Assembly: GCA_947253995.1 (NCBI GenBank)
Contig: CAMYBM010000019.1
Location: forward strand, 1-9,098
Reading direction: 5' to 3'
DNA from: an uncultured Candidatus Saccharibacteria bacterium
GTDB taxonomy: Bacteria > Patescibacteriota > Saccharimonadia > Saccharimonadales > Saccharimonadaceae
DNA length: 9,098 bases
Positions within the stretch are counted from its first letter, which is position 1. The number at the start of each line of letters is the position of its first letter. Below the pieces are notes generated by a model. It did no database searches and was not told the origin of the DNA. It was given only the letters and a program-made list of their open reading frames with translations. Of this stretch, positions 1-6,990 are shown one piece after another. The position numbers and the translations under genes are program-made.

Positions 1-1019
1 CTAAAGATCTCCTGCACCAAAGCATACAACGAAGTTGATTTACCGGATCCAGTTGGTCCTGACGTCAGCACCATGCCGTTGGGCTTACTAATGCCAGCAC
101 GGATAGTACGCAGCGCCCGCCCCGTATAGCCCATATCCTCCAACTTGAAGCTTGAACCTGTCTTGTCAAGCAAACGAATCACGACTTGCTCACCCCAAAT
201 TACCGGCGAAATTGCAATACGCAAGTCAACCTCACGATCGCCAACTTTCACTACGAACTGGCCATCCTGCGGCTTGCGGTGTTCATCAATCTTGAGGTTA
301 GCCAGAATCTTAATTCGCGAAATAAGCGGTGACTCAAACGATTTAGGCAAATCCATGACAACACGCAAAACACCATCAATTCGCATCCGAACAACTAGTT
401 TATTCTCATGCGGCTCAATATGAATATCTGAGGCACGCGAGCGCTGCGCATACTCTAGTAACTGCGTTAAAATCTTTGACGTCGGCGAGTCCTGGGCGAT
501 CACCTGCACATTAGCGTGGATGCGGCTTTCCTTCTTTTCGGTCTCGGTCACAGATTCATCTACATTCAGGGTGTATTGTGCTAAAACATTGTTGATCCCT
601 GACTCAGACGCTAAGTAAACCTTTAACGGACGATTAATCTCATTGGACAAAAAATCGATTGCTTGGACATTATTTGCATCCAACATCGCAACCGCCAGCA
701 ACTTCTGGCCATGTTCAACTGTCTCGCCCAGAGGTACTGCCATAAACCGCTGCGCTACTTCCATTGGTAAAAGCGCCAGCACTTCGGCTGGAATAGCCGC
801 GCGCGACAAATTAGCATACGGTATATGCGTCACATGCGAAATCGCCTCCGTTAATTGTTCGTCGTTCAAGACTCCCTTGCTGATCATGTAAGTAATCAAC
901 GGAGTGTCAGCATCTTCAGCCGCCTTGCGGTACTCTGTTAGCTGATCGGCCGTAATCAACTGAGCATCAACTAGGTACTGCTCAATATCTTGACGATTTT
1001 CATCCGTCAAAATTGCCAT
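1..1019 (-). CDS. pilB: Type IV pilus extension ATPase PilB / GspE family, N-terminal part (3' end cut by window edge)
   Basis: Hexameric cytoplasmic ATPase that powers pilin polymerisation. The 339 residues visible begin with a GspE/MshE-type N-terminal domain (about 1-150). A linker and the start of the secretion-ATPase core follow, with the family signature RASDIHIEP at about 195-203, the RMRIDGVLR strand at about 211-219, and the Walker A motif GPTGSGKST at 321-329. The Asp box, Walker B and His box lie beyond the left edge, so catalytic completeness cannot be judged. The ATG overlaps the preceding stop by one base (TAATG), with a purine-rich AGGGGAAGA about 5 bases upstream as ribosome binding site. 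It is the last visible gene of the pilM-N-O cluster, which argues for PilB rather than a type II secretion GspE. PilT (retraction ATPase) is less likely, because PilT lacks this N-terminal domain. Confidence 0.93.
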   Translation of the reverse strand, partial: MAILTDENRQDIEQYLVDAQLITADQLTEYRKAAEDADTPLITYMISKGVLNDEQLTEAISHVTHIPYANLSRAAIPAEVLALLPMEVAQRFMAVPLGETVEHGQKLLAVAMLDANNVQAIDFLSNEINRPLKVYLASESGINNVLAQYTLNVDESVTETEKKESRIHANVQVIAQDSPTSKILTQLLEYAQRSRASDIHIEPHENKLVVRMRIDGVLRVVMDLPKSFESPLISRIKILANLKIDEHRKPQDGQFVVKVGDREVDLRIAISPVIWGEQVVIRLLDKTGSSFKLEDMGYTGRALRTIRAGISKPNGMVLTSGPTGSGKSTSLYALVQEIF

Positions 1020-1273
1020 TATTCTTCCCCTGTTTTAAATGGTAGATTACCACCGCTAGTAGAGCCGATATTAGCCTCAACCGTTGGATTAATCCCATCT
1101 TTATTAAAGACGTGACGGTCCGGCTTCTCTACCGTAGTTTGAAACTTGTCGGCCGTTCGCACTTTCTGCGGGCTACGCTGAGGTGTTGATAGCAGTGAGT
1201 TAGCCGCAAAATAAGTAATAAAGCCAACCACACCAACAATTAAAATTACAATTGATATATCTTGCTTTTTCAC
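1019..1273 (-). CDS. Small single-pass membrane protein in the pilus operon, function unknown
   Basis: An 84-residue protein that I do not recognise. A short basic N-terminus (MKKQD) is followed by one hydrophobic segment at about residues 7-28, then a polar tail of about 55 residues rich in Thr, Lys, Pro and Gly and predicted to lie outside the cytoplasm. It has no cysteines and no visible pilin-type cleavage site, so it is not an obvious pilin. It starts with GTG. The start overlaps the pilO-like stop by 4 bases (GTGA) and is preceded by the strongest Shine-Dalgarno sequence in the operon (AAGGAGGTGA). Its end overlaps the pilB start by one base. This packing and the strong ribosome binding site indicate a real translated gene. 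Its place matches where PilP sits in classical pilMNOP operons, but it shows no PilP lipobox, so a PilP role is only speculation. Confidence 0.8.
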   Translation of the reverse strand: MKKQDISIVILIVGVVGFITYFAANSLLSTPQRSPQKVRTADKFQTTVEKPDRHVFNKDGINPTVEANIGSTSGGNLPFKTGEE

Positions 1274-1944
1274 GGTTTCACCTCCTTTTCGCCTAGTTTG
1301 TATTGCACCTTAGGCAAGTAGTAGGTAGTAGCTGTTATCTTCGCCGTCATCTTGTCATTTGTACCGTCTAGAGTCATGTCGTTGATTGTGATAGTACGAA
1401 GCGAGTTCTCCATGTCATGCAAAGCGTTCTTGACGGCTGAAATCGAACCAGATATAGTTACGCTAAACTGCGCCGCCTGCGCCGACTTATCAGACGCACT
1501 CTCTGATGTATCTTGATCAGTACTAGGGCTAACATCCATCGCGGTAATTGCTACTCCACTGCGAGACAAGATGCGCTCTTGCAAAGATGAGCCCAAACTA
1601 GTAGCGTCATGTTTAGTTGGCATTGCATCCAATACTAGCTGCAACGAAGATTTGCCTTCGGACTTAAGCTGTGGCAAATTAAGTGCCTCATCACTCTTAA
1701 GGGCATTCACATTATCTTTCAGCGACTTAATAGAATCAACGTTCTTCTTGAGAATCGCCTCCGTCTTGCCTAGCTCGACATTAACTTTATGCTGATAGAC
1801 AATCTTATGCCAAAAATTCAGGCCAACGATTAGCGTAATGATTACCGCACAACCAGCCAGCGATAACCACATCACTAGCTGCTGCCGAGCGCTATCAATT
1901 TGTTTGCGCTTGCGCTCTGATGGCGCACCAGTTTTAACCATCAT
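1270..1944 (-). CDS. PilO-like type IV pilus inner-membrane assembly protein
   Basis: 224 residues with PilO architecture: a basic cytoplasmic N-terminus (about 1-24), one membrane segment (about 25-46), a coiled-coil-like stretch rich in Lys, Leu, Glu and Asp (about 55-95), then an alpha/beta domain that ends in a beta-strand-rich segment (about 140-215, with TVSGSISAVKNALHDMENS near the middle). In known systems PilO pairs with PilN through this periplasmic domain and aligns the PilM-PilN platform with the pilus motor. Sequence conservation in PilO is poor, so the assignment rests mainly on topology, size and position after the PilN-like gene. The start ATG overlaps the upstream TGA by one base; a second ATG follows at once, and either could be used. 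AAAGGAG lies a few bases upstream. The gene ends in TGA, evidence against a recoded TGA. Confidence 0.8.
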   Translation of the reverse strand: MMVKTGAPSERKRKQIDSARQQLVMWLSLAGCAVIITLIVGLNFWHKIVYQHKVNVELGKTEAILKKNVDSIKSLKDNVNALKSDEALNLPQLKSEGKSSLQLVLDAMPTKHDATSLGSSLQERILSRSGVAITAMDVSPSTDQDTSESASDKSAQAAQFSVTISGSISAVKNALHDMENSLRTITINDMTLDGTNDKMTAKITATTYYLPKVQYKLGEKEVKP

Positions 1945-2795
1945 CAGTTATTCTCCTTTGTGCTACTGCCATTCTGCGACTTGTTCGACTTTTTGCTATC
2001 GGATTTGCTATCGGATTTGCTATCGGATTTGATTGACGCCCCCGTGCCATTGAACAATATTTTGTCTTTATCTTTACCTGGTATGTTACTCCGCGAATCG
2101 GATACCGTCTCTGATGGGATCTCAACTTGCGGATCAACTGTATCATAAGCAAAGGCTGCTGGATCATACTTCAAATCTAGCTGGAAATTAACCGTGTTCG
2201 TATCGGACCCACTATTGATTGACGAGCTCACCACCGTTACAGAGTCAAACAACTTTACGGTTTTAACCTCGTCTGAATCACTTGTGCGATATTTTAGCTG
2301 CGCTTTTTCTAACGTTAATTTAATAACATTCATGGCAGCATAATCATTAGCTGTACCCGATAAAGAAATCACCCCGCTAGCACCACTAGAGTCGGCAGAT
2401 GTATCATTATTACCGGCTATCTTCAACGAAGTAATTGACAAATTGTTACGGCCGCCTGGGTTTAATTTGATCAAATAGTCAAAAATACGCGAGAACTGCT
2501 CTTGCGTCTTTTTAACACGACTAATCTGCGATAGCTGGTTTTGGATGGTCATATATTCATTAAGCTCACCCGTACGCTGTTCCTTCTTGATCGTCTTTTC
2601 GTATTCGCTGATCCTACCATCCGAAATACTTTTTATCGCCACTAACGTACCCAAAGTTGCACTGAGCAAAAACATAATTGCTCCGCAGACAATCACCACA
2701 ATAAAACTCACCCCCAGCATAACATTGCGCTGCATGCGAGCTTTAATCAGGGCGATCTTAACATCTGGCAACAGATTAATCTGCGGTACCGCCAT
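1944..2795 (-). CDS. pilN: PilN-like type IV pilus assembly protein with C-terminal Ser-Asp-Ser-Lys repeat tail
   Basis: 283 residues. The N-terminus carries the PilN hallmark INLLP (residues 6-10), the short cytoplasmic segment that binds PilM in known systems. A membrane segment follows (about 28-55), then a coiled-coil region with KKEQRTGELNEY (about 70-110) and a beta-rich domain (about 115-225). Unlike ordinary PilN (about 180-220 residues), it has an added low-complexity tail of roughly 60 residues, rich in Ser, Lys, Asp and Asn and containing tandem SDSK units. The tail should face outside the membrane and is likely disordered. Translation is coupled to pilM (TAATG, one-base overlap) with only a weak AAAGG upstream. 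It ends in TGA, overlapping the pilO-like start. The PilN call is strong from the motif plus neighbours; the tail's role is unknown. Confidence 0.88.
   Translation of the reverse strand: MAVPQINLLPDVKIALIKARMQRNVMLGVSFIVVIVCGAIMFLLSATLGTLVAIKSISDGRISEYEKTIKKEQRTGELNEYMTIQNQLSQISRVKKTQEQFSRIFDYLIKLNPGGRNNLSITSLKIAGNNDTSADSSGASGVISLSGTANDYAAMNVIKLTLEKAQLKYRTSDSDEVKTVKLFDSVTVVSSSINSGSDTNTVNFQLDLKYDPAAFAYDTVDPQVEIPSETVSDSRSNIPGKDKDKILFNGTGASIKSDSKSDSKSDSKKSNKSQNGSSTKENN
1995..2030. repeat. Three exact tandem copies of a 12-bp unit in the pilN 3' end
   Basis: The unit GCTATCGGATTT (plus strand) occurs three times without change. It encodes Ser-Asp-Ser-Lys repeats on the minus strand. Because 12 is divisible by 3, copy-number change by slippage would lengthen or shorten the tail without a frameshift. 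Confidence 0.95.
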
Positions 2796-3838
2796 TACAA
2801 GCCCAACCTTTCCGCTAAGCCAACCGTCACCGCAAGCTGCGAACTAATTGGCGCTAAGCTAGCTTGATCGCTCACCGGTACATTAACATGTTGCCATGGT
2901 GTTGCCACTTGCACCGGTAATTCTACCTTGGATGAAATCAGCTCGGGGAAGCCTGACAAAATTGACGTATAACCGCTAACCAATACCCCGCTCAAGCTAG
3001 ATGAAGCGAATCGACTCTTGAAGTAATTGATCGATTTGCTCAATTCAGCCGCAAACTGACTTAGCGCCGGGCTAAGTACGTGAGCAAGTTGCCCCTCAAG
3101 TGCAGCGTCTGATACGCCAAACTTCAAGATAAGTTGGCGGGCTTGCTGCGCATCAATATTAAGTGAACGACTAGCAATGCGGACAAACGACAGCATGCCA
3201 ATTGGGATGGAACGAACCAACCGCGGTGATGAATCTAATGTAGCAATGATGTCCGTTGACATCTCACCCATATCAATAATTAAACGACCGTCAACAATAC
3301 CGTCGGGCAAGAGCGAACGCACAATTGCAAGAGCATCCGGCTCAATCGCAATCACGCTAAAGCCCAACGCTTCAATAAAATCAAGCCGCGATTCGGTATA
3401 ATCGTTCTTGGCTGCCATGATTAACACCTCAGTTTTGGTGCTATCGTTAACTGACTTCCCCAAGATCGACCAGTCCGCCTTAGCTTCATCAAGCTTCAGT
3501 GGTACATACGACGCCATTTGATACTTAATCGTATTGTTCAGCTCTTGCTTCGACATTGTTGGCAATTCAACCACTGAAAAGAAAATTTTACTCGTTGGTA
3601 AGCCAATCACAACATCTTTTGTCTTGATCCCGGCTTCATTTACTACACTAGTAATAGCCTCACCCAACTCTTTACGGTCGTGCTCCGAGGTTGACTCGCT
3701 CAAACGTGGGTCAATCGGCTTTGAGCCGTAGTGCTTCAATTCCCAACCGCTACTAGAGTGTGCTAATTCAACCACACGAACCGCGGTTGTACCAATATCA
3801 AGGGCAAAGAAGCTACCCACCGACTTCTTAAAATTCAT
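2795..3838 (-). CDS. pilM: Type IV pilus assembly protein PilM (actin-like ATPase)
   Basis: 347 residues, the normal PilM length. It shows the FtsA/actin-like fold signatures: phosphate-1 loop ALDIGTTAVRVVEL at 12-25, and phosphate-2 region LIIDMGEMSTDII at about 186-198. The PilM signature around YVPL (111-114) follows a KYQMAS helix. In known systems PilM is cytoplasmic, binds ATP, and docks on the N-terminal INLLP peptide of PilN; here that gene follows directly with a one-base overlap. There is no membrane segment. No Shine-Dalgarno sequence precedes the ATG. Instead an extended -10 box lies 6 bases upstream, so the mRNA probably begins at the ATG. It is the first gene of the pilus operon and diverges from ychF. 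Confidence 0.95.
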   Translation of the reverse strand: MNFKKSVGSFFALDIGTTAVRVVELAHSSSGWELKHYGSKPIDPRLSESTSEHDRKELGEAITSVVNEAGIKTKDVVIGLPTSKIFFSVVELPTMSKQELNNTIKYQMASYVPLKLDEAKADWSILGKSVNDSTKTEVLIMAAKNDYTESRLDFIEALGFSVIAIEPDALAIVRSLLPDGIVDGRLIIDMGEMSTDIIATLDSSPRLVRSIPIGMLSFVRIASRSLNIDAQQARQLILKFGVSDAALEGQLAHVLSPALSQFAAELSKSINYFKSRFASSSLSGVLVSGYTSILSGFPELISSKVELPVQVATPWQHVNVPVSDQASLAPISSQLAVTVGLAERLGL

Positions 3839-3874
3839 AATTTGATTATATCATAACCACAATGCAAATTGCAA
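3839..3874 (-). promoter_or_regulatory. Promoter of the pilM operon, predicted leaderless
   Basis: On the minus strand, TATAAT occupies 3845-3850, preceded by an extended -10 TG (TGATATAAT). A -35-like TTGCAA sits at 3869-3874 with an 18-bp spacer. Exactly 6 bases separate the -10 box from the pilM ATG, so a start 7 bases downstream coincides with the A of ATG. No Shine-Dalgarno sequence is present. Confidence 0.75.
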
Positions 3875-3887
3875 AGCATGTTAAAAT
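3863..3887 (+). promoter_or_regulatory. Extended -10 promoter of ychF, predicted leaderless
   Basis: TGTTAAAAT at 3879-3887 is an extended -10 element. Six bases then lead to the ATG at 3894, so transcription would start at the ATG. No good -35 is visible at 16-18 bp, as often tolerated by extended -10 promoters. The segment also contains a small inverted repeat, TGCAA-A-TTGCA, at 3863-3873, which overlaps the divergent pilM -35 and could be an operator; that role is speculative. Confidence 0.65.
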
Positions 3888-3893
3888 ATAATT

Positions 3894-5009
3894 ATGTTAA
3901 AAATTGCAATCGTTGGCTTACCTAACGTCGGCAAGTCGACCATCTTTAATGCCTTAACCAATGCTAATGTGTTAGCGGCTAACTACCCTTTTGCTACAAT
4001 CGAGCCAAACACTGGTATTGTACCGGTGCCAGACGATCGCCTCGCCCAACTAGCTAAGCTTTATCAATCGGACAAAATTATCCCTGCCACGGTGGAGTTC
4101 GTTGATGTGGCCGGCCTTGTAGCCGGCGCCAGCCACGGTGAGGGTCTGGGCAATAAGTTTCTCGCTAACATTCGTGAGTGTCACGCCATCTGCCATGTCG
4201 TACGCGCATTCGCAAATGATAAAATCCAACGCGCCGATGGCAGCACAACCGTTGATCCGCAAGGCGATATCGAAATCATCAACACGGAATTGGCCCTCGC
4301 TGATCTCGCCACAATCGAAAAGCACTTGCCCAAGTTACAGAAAGAAGCCAAAAGCAACGTCAAGCTCCGGCCACAGGTTGACTTCTTGCAGCAAATTCAA
4401 ACTGATCTACTAGCGGGGCGTCGTCCGGCTGCCTTTGATCAATTAACCCGCGAAGAACTTAGCGCCAAACTCGACGGACTAAGTTTGCTCACCGCCCTAC
4501 CCGTAATTTATTTATTCAACGTCAATGAAGCTACTCTCAGCGATATCACAGCGCAAAAGCAACTGCTAGCCCTAGCTGCCAAAGCCACCGCTAGTACACC
4601 AGATCAAATTAATGCCGTCTTTATTTCTGCCGAACTTGAAAGCGAGCTGCGATTACTTGATGCTAATGACCAGCAAGACTTAATGCAGAGCTACGGCATT
4701 AACGAGCCTAGTCTTAACCGCTTAGCACGGGTGGCCTACCACACCCTCGGACTACAATCTTTCTTAACGGCAGGCAAAAAGGAAGTTCGGGCTTGGACGA
4801 TTCATCAAGGTTGGACCGCACCCGAAGCGGCGGGCGTAATTCATACCGATTTTCAAAAAGGCTTTATTGCGGCGCAAATCGTTTCCTACAATGACTTAAT
4901 GGCAGCCGGATCCGAAGCGGCGGCGCGAGCGGCGGGCAAACTCCGTACCGAAGGGCGCAACTATGTCATGCAAGACGGCGATATTGTTGAATTTCGCTTC
5001 AATGTCTAA
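3894..5009 (+). CDS. ychF: Redox-regulated/ribosome-binding ATPase YchF (OLA1 family)
   Basis: 371 residues, close to the usual 360-370. It is an Obg-related P-loop protein with G1 GLPNVGKS (8-15), G3 DVAG (71-74) followed by the YchF-typical GASHGEGLGNKFL (78-90), and a G4 position reading NVNE (209-212) in place of the NKxD of GTPases. That change is the known basis of ATP preference in this family. A coiled-coil insertion spans about 130-175. A TGS domain closes the protein (about 285-371, with FLTAGKKEVRAWTI and GVIHTDFQKGFI). YchF binds ribosomes and is implicated in stress and translation control. It is transcribed alone, divergently from pilM, without a Shine-Dalgarno sequence, and its stop overlaps the convergent tlyA stop by 4 bases. 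Confidence 0.97.
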   Translation: MLKIAIVGLPNVGKSTIFNALTNANVLAANYPFATIEPNTGIVPVPDDRLAQLAKLYQSDKIIPATVEFVDVAGLVAGASHGEGLGNKFLANIRECHAICHVVRAFANDKIQRADGSTTVDPQGDIEIINTELALADLATIEKHLPKLQKEAKSNVKLRPQVDFLQQIQTDLLAGRRPAAFDQLTREELSAKLDGLSLLTALPVIYLFNVNEATLSDITAQKQLLALAAKATASTPDQINAVFISAELESELRLLDANDQQDLMQSYGINEPSLNRLARVAYHTLGLQSFLTAGKKEVRAWTIHQGWTAPEAAGVIHTDFQKGFIAAQIVSYNDLMAAGSEAAARAAGKLRTEGRNYVMQDGDIVEFRFNV

Positions 5010-5737
5010 CGGGCGCGCTTAAGCAAATAAAATCGTTCTTGATTGCCGTGCGTACCCCGCACTTCACTATCGGCTTTTGCTTCAATAATAAAATAACCTT
5101 GTACCCAATGCTCAAAATCATGTAAAATTTGGCGGCGTTCAGTGTTATTTTTAATCACACCCCGCGACTTAAGCTTTGCCCCAGCCTCAAACTGCGGCTT
5201 AACCATAGCAACAACTTGCGCTTTTGGTCGGATTAACCGGGCAATGAACGGCAAAACTTCACGCAATGAGATGAACGACACATCAATCAACACCAAGTCA
5301 ATCGCTTGGTCAGTCGTAAATGTACGAATATCAGTCTTTTCGTGGAGCTCGACGCGCGGATCTTGACGGAGTTTCGGGTGTAGCTGGTCAGTTCCAACAT
5401 CCACACAAATTGCCTTATCTGCGCCCCGCGACAAAGCAAAATCCGTAAAACCACCCGTGCTTGACCCAACGTCTAAAATAACTTTGTGCAAAAAATTTAA
5501 TTTCAACTTAAGTGCGACGGACTGTAATTTGAGTGCCGCCCGCGACACAAATTGCTCACTTTGATGTAAAACGATGCTGCTAGTTGGACGCACAAAAAAG
5601 CCTGCCTTCGTCACAATGCGTCCGTCAACTGTCACCTTTCCCAGTCGGATATAAGACTCCGCCTGCGAACGCGAAGCGACTAGACCGCGAGCAAACAACG
5701 CACGATCTAGCCGCCCAACTTTAGCTAATTCAGTCAA
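5006..5737 (-). CDS. tlyA: TlyA family rRNA (cytidine-2'-O)-methyltransferase (S4 + FtsJ-like domains)
   Basis: 243 residues. An N-terminal S4 RNA-binding domain (about 8-65, LDRALFARGLVASRSQAESYI and KVTVDGR) is joined to a Rossmann methyltransferase. The SAM loop is DVGSSTGGF (89-97). The K-D-K-E set of the FtsJ/TlyA group appears intact: K70, D152 (LIDVSFISL), K180 (MVKPQFEAG) and E234 (GNQERFYL). The family methylates 2'-hydroxyls of 16S and, in some species, 23S rRNA; the target here cannot be told. The usual RGGxKL before the core reads RAALKL. The start is TTG, one base after the efp stop, with AAAGGAA upstream, inside the efp end; no ATG lies nearby in frame. It is the last gene of the rpsF operon and converges on ychF with a 4-bp overlap. 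Confidence 0.93.
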   Translation of the reverse strand: MTELAKVGRLDRALFARGLVASRSQAESYIRLGKVTVDGRIVTKAGFFVRPTSSIVLHQSEQFVSRAALKLQSVALKLKLNFLHKVILDVGSSTGGFTDFALSRGADKAICVDVGTDQLHPKLRQDPRVELHEKTDIRTFTTDQAIDLVLIDVSFISLREVLPFIARLIRPKAQVVAMVKPQFEAGAKLKSRGVIKNNTERRQILHDFEHWVQGYFIIEAKADSEVRGTHGNQERFYLLKRAR

Positions 5738-5738
5738 C

Positions 5739-6302
5739 TTATTCCTTTACGCGCTCGATATAACAACCGTCGCGAGTATCAACTTTGATTGTATCGCCGG
5801 CTTTAATAAAAGCTGGTGTCTTTACTACAATTCCGGTCTCAAGTGTAGCGTCCTTCTGCACGCTGCTAGTAGTGTCACCCTTAACCACCTCTGGCGCATC
5901 AGTCACCGTTAGCGGTACCGCCGTCGGTAACTCTACGGCAATCACTCGGTCCTCAAAGAACTGCAGCTGCACCTCAGCGCCCTCGCGCATATATTTTGGC
6001 ACATCTTCAGCGTCCTCAAGTGGCAACTCAAACTGATCATAAGTATCCGGGTTCATAAAGTACACTGTATTTTGATCGCTGTAAAGATACTGTGCCGTTT
6101 GCGTTGATACGTTAGCTGGCTCAATTTTCTCCTGCCCCTTGTAGGTCTTGGTTAGGGCGTTTCCACTAATTAAGCCCTTGACTTTAACGGTTACAATACT
6201 ACCACCCCGCCCCATGACCTTCTGGTTATAATCTGTCACGCGGTAAGGTTCGCCATTTAAGTTAATCAAACGACCCTTTTTCAAATCTGTTGGGCTGTAC
6301 AT
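5739..6302 (-). CDS. efp: Translation elongation factor P, Arg-tip type
   Basis: 187 residues, full length. The three beta-barrel domains are visible: the KOW-like domain I (about 1-65), an OB domain II with YLYSDQNTVYFMNP (about 73-86), and domain III ending in RDGCYIERVKE. EF-P enters the ribosomal E site and rescues stalling at polyproline stretches. The residue at the domain I tip, which is a modified Lys34 in E. coli, is Arg32 here (VMGRGGSI), as in the Arg-type EF-Ps that EarP rhamnosylates. The flanking residues differ from the Pseudomonas SGRN context, and no earP lies in the window, so the modification state is unknown. The ATG has AAAGGA about 5 bases upstream. Only 31 bp separate it from rpsR and one base from tlyA, suggesting one operon. 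Confidence 0.96.
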   Translation of the reverse strand: MYSPTDLKKGRLINLNGEPYRVTDYNQKVMGRGGSIVTVKVKGLISGNALTKTYKGQEKIEPANVSTQTAQYLYSDQNTVYFMNPDTYDQFELPLEDAEDVPKYMREGAEVQLQFFEDRVIAVELPTAVPLTVTDAPEVVKGDTTSSVQKDATLETGIVVKTPAFIKAGDTIKVDTRDGCYIERVKE

Positions 6303-6333
6303 GTCATCCTTTCTGTCAAGCTAGTTGACTTAA

Positions 6334-6528
6334 CTAATTAGCAACAAACGGTAATAAAGCGATGTGACGGGCGCGCTTAATCGCAACAGCCACGGCGCGT
6401 TGGCTCCGAGCGCTAAGGCCGGTCTTGCTACGTGGATCAATCTGGCCATAGCTGTCAATATAACGCTTAAGGCTGTCAGCATCCTTATAATCAAAATACT
6501 TTGGTGATTGCTTCTTTGACTTCTTCAT
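6334..6528 (-). CDS. rpsR: 30S ribosomal protein bS18
   Basis: 64 residues, slightly shorter than the usual 70-80. It contains the bS18 core: YFDYKDADSLKRYI (about 11-24), then QIDPRSKTGLSARSQRAVAVAIKRARHIALLPF. It is the cysteine-free form, so no zinc site. S18 sits on the 30S platform as a dimer with bS6, whose gene opens this operon. AAGGAG lies 4 bases before the ATG, in the 12-bp gap after ssb. rplI, which follows rpsR in many bacteria, is absent; efp comes next instead. Confidence 0.97.
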   Translation of the reverse strand: MKKSKKQSPKYFDYKDADSLKRYIDSYGQIDPRSKTGLSARSQRAVAVAIKRARHIALLPFVAN

Positions 6529-6540
6529 ATTACTCCTTAA

Positions 6541-6963
6541 TTAAAATGGGATATCCGATAAATTAATTGCTTCAGCATCGCTAGCCGATTTGCTTGCTTC
6601 TGGTGCAGCAGGAGCTGCGCTTTCTGCCTCCTGGGTAGGTGCTGCGCCGCTACGTGTGCCTACAAAGCTAAAGTCATCAACGTTCACCTCTAGGCTCTGT
6701 TTAGTGGTGCCATCCTTAGCCTGATAACTGCGTACAGTTAACGAGCCAACTACTAGTAATGGCGAGCCCTTCTTGAGGCTGCGCGCTAGCACTTCACTTC
6801 GCTTGCCCCACATCGTACAACGATAAAACGCCGTGGTTTGCTCTTTATTAACGTAAGAGTTTACTGCTAGCGAGAAATCCGCCAGCTCATTGCCACCGGG
6901 TGTAGTGCGCTGCTCTGGATCGCCAGTGAGGTTACCTAAAATTGTGACTTTGCAAATTGACAT
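6541..6963 (-). CDS. ssb: Single-stranded DNA-binding protein
   Basis: 140 residues. An OB-fold domain (about 1-107) has the typical start VTILGNLTGDPEQRTTPGG, core FYRCTMWGKRSEVLA with the stacking Trp52, and a KGSPLLVVGSL strand. A flexible Ala/Ser/Glu/Pro linker follows (about 108-132). The C-terminal tip reads LSDIPF (135-140), the conserved peptide that recruits replication and repair partners, less acidic than the common DDDIPF. It functions in replication, recombination and repair, and in naturally competent cells also protects incoming DNA, which may be relevant near a pilus operon. It lies between rpsF and rpsR, a common arrangement. The ATG has a modest AGGGG ribosome binding site about 5 bases upstream. 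Confidence 0.97.
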   Translation of the reverse strand: MSICKVTILGNLTGDPEQRTTPGGNELADFSLAVNSYVNKEQTTAFYRCTMWGKRSEVLARSLKKGSPLLVVGSLTVRSYQAKDGTTKQSLEVNVDDFSFVGTRSGAAPTQEAESAAPAAPEASKSASDAEAINLSDIPF

Positions 6964-6990
6964 AATATCCCCTATCGTTACTTACTTTAT

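Noticed and set aside
145..891. Plus-strand open frames opposite pilB
   Set aside because: They lie wholly within the strongly recognisable pilB frame, lack ribosome binding sites, and have low-complexity Ser/Thr/Arg compositions typical of antisense frames.
1270..1946. Recoded TGA (glycine) as in Gracilibacteria
   Set aside because: TGA ends both the pilN-like and pilO-like genes at the exact overlap with the next start, and no conserved glycine is coded by TGA in any gene here.
3887..3892. Perfect TATAAT as the ychF -10 box
   Set aside because: It ends only 1 base before the ATG, so a start 7 bases downstream would fall inside the gene. The overlapping TAAAAT at 3882-3887 with its upstream TG gives a start exactly at the ATG.
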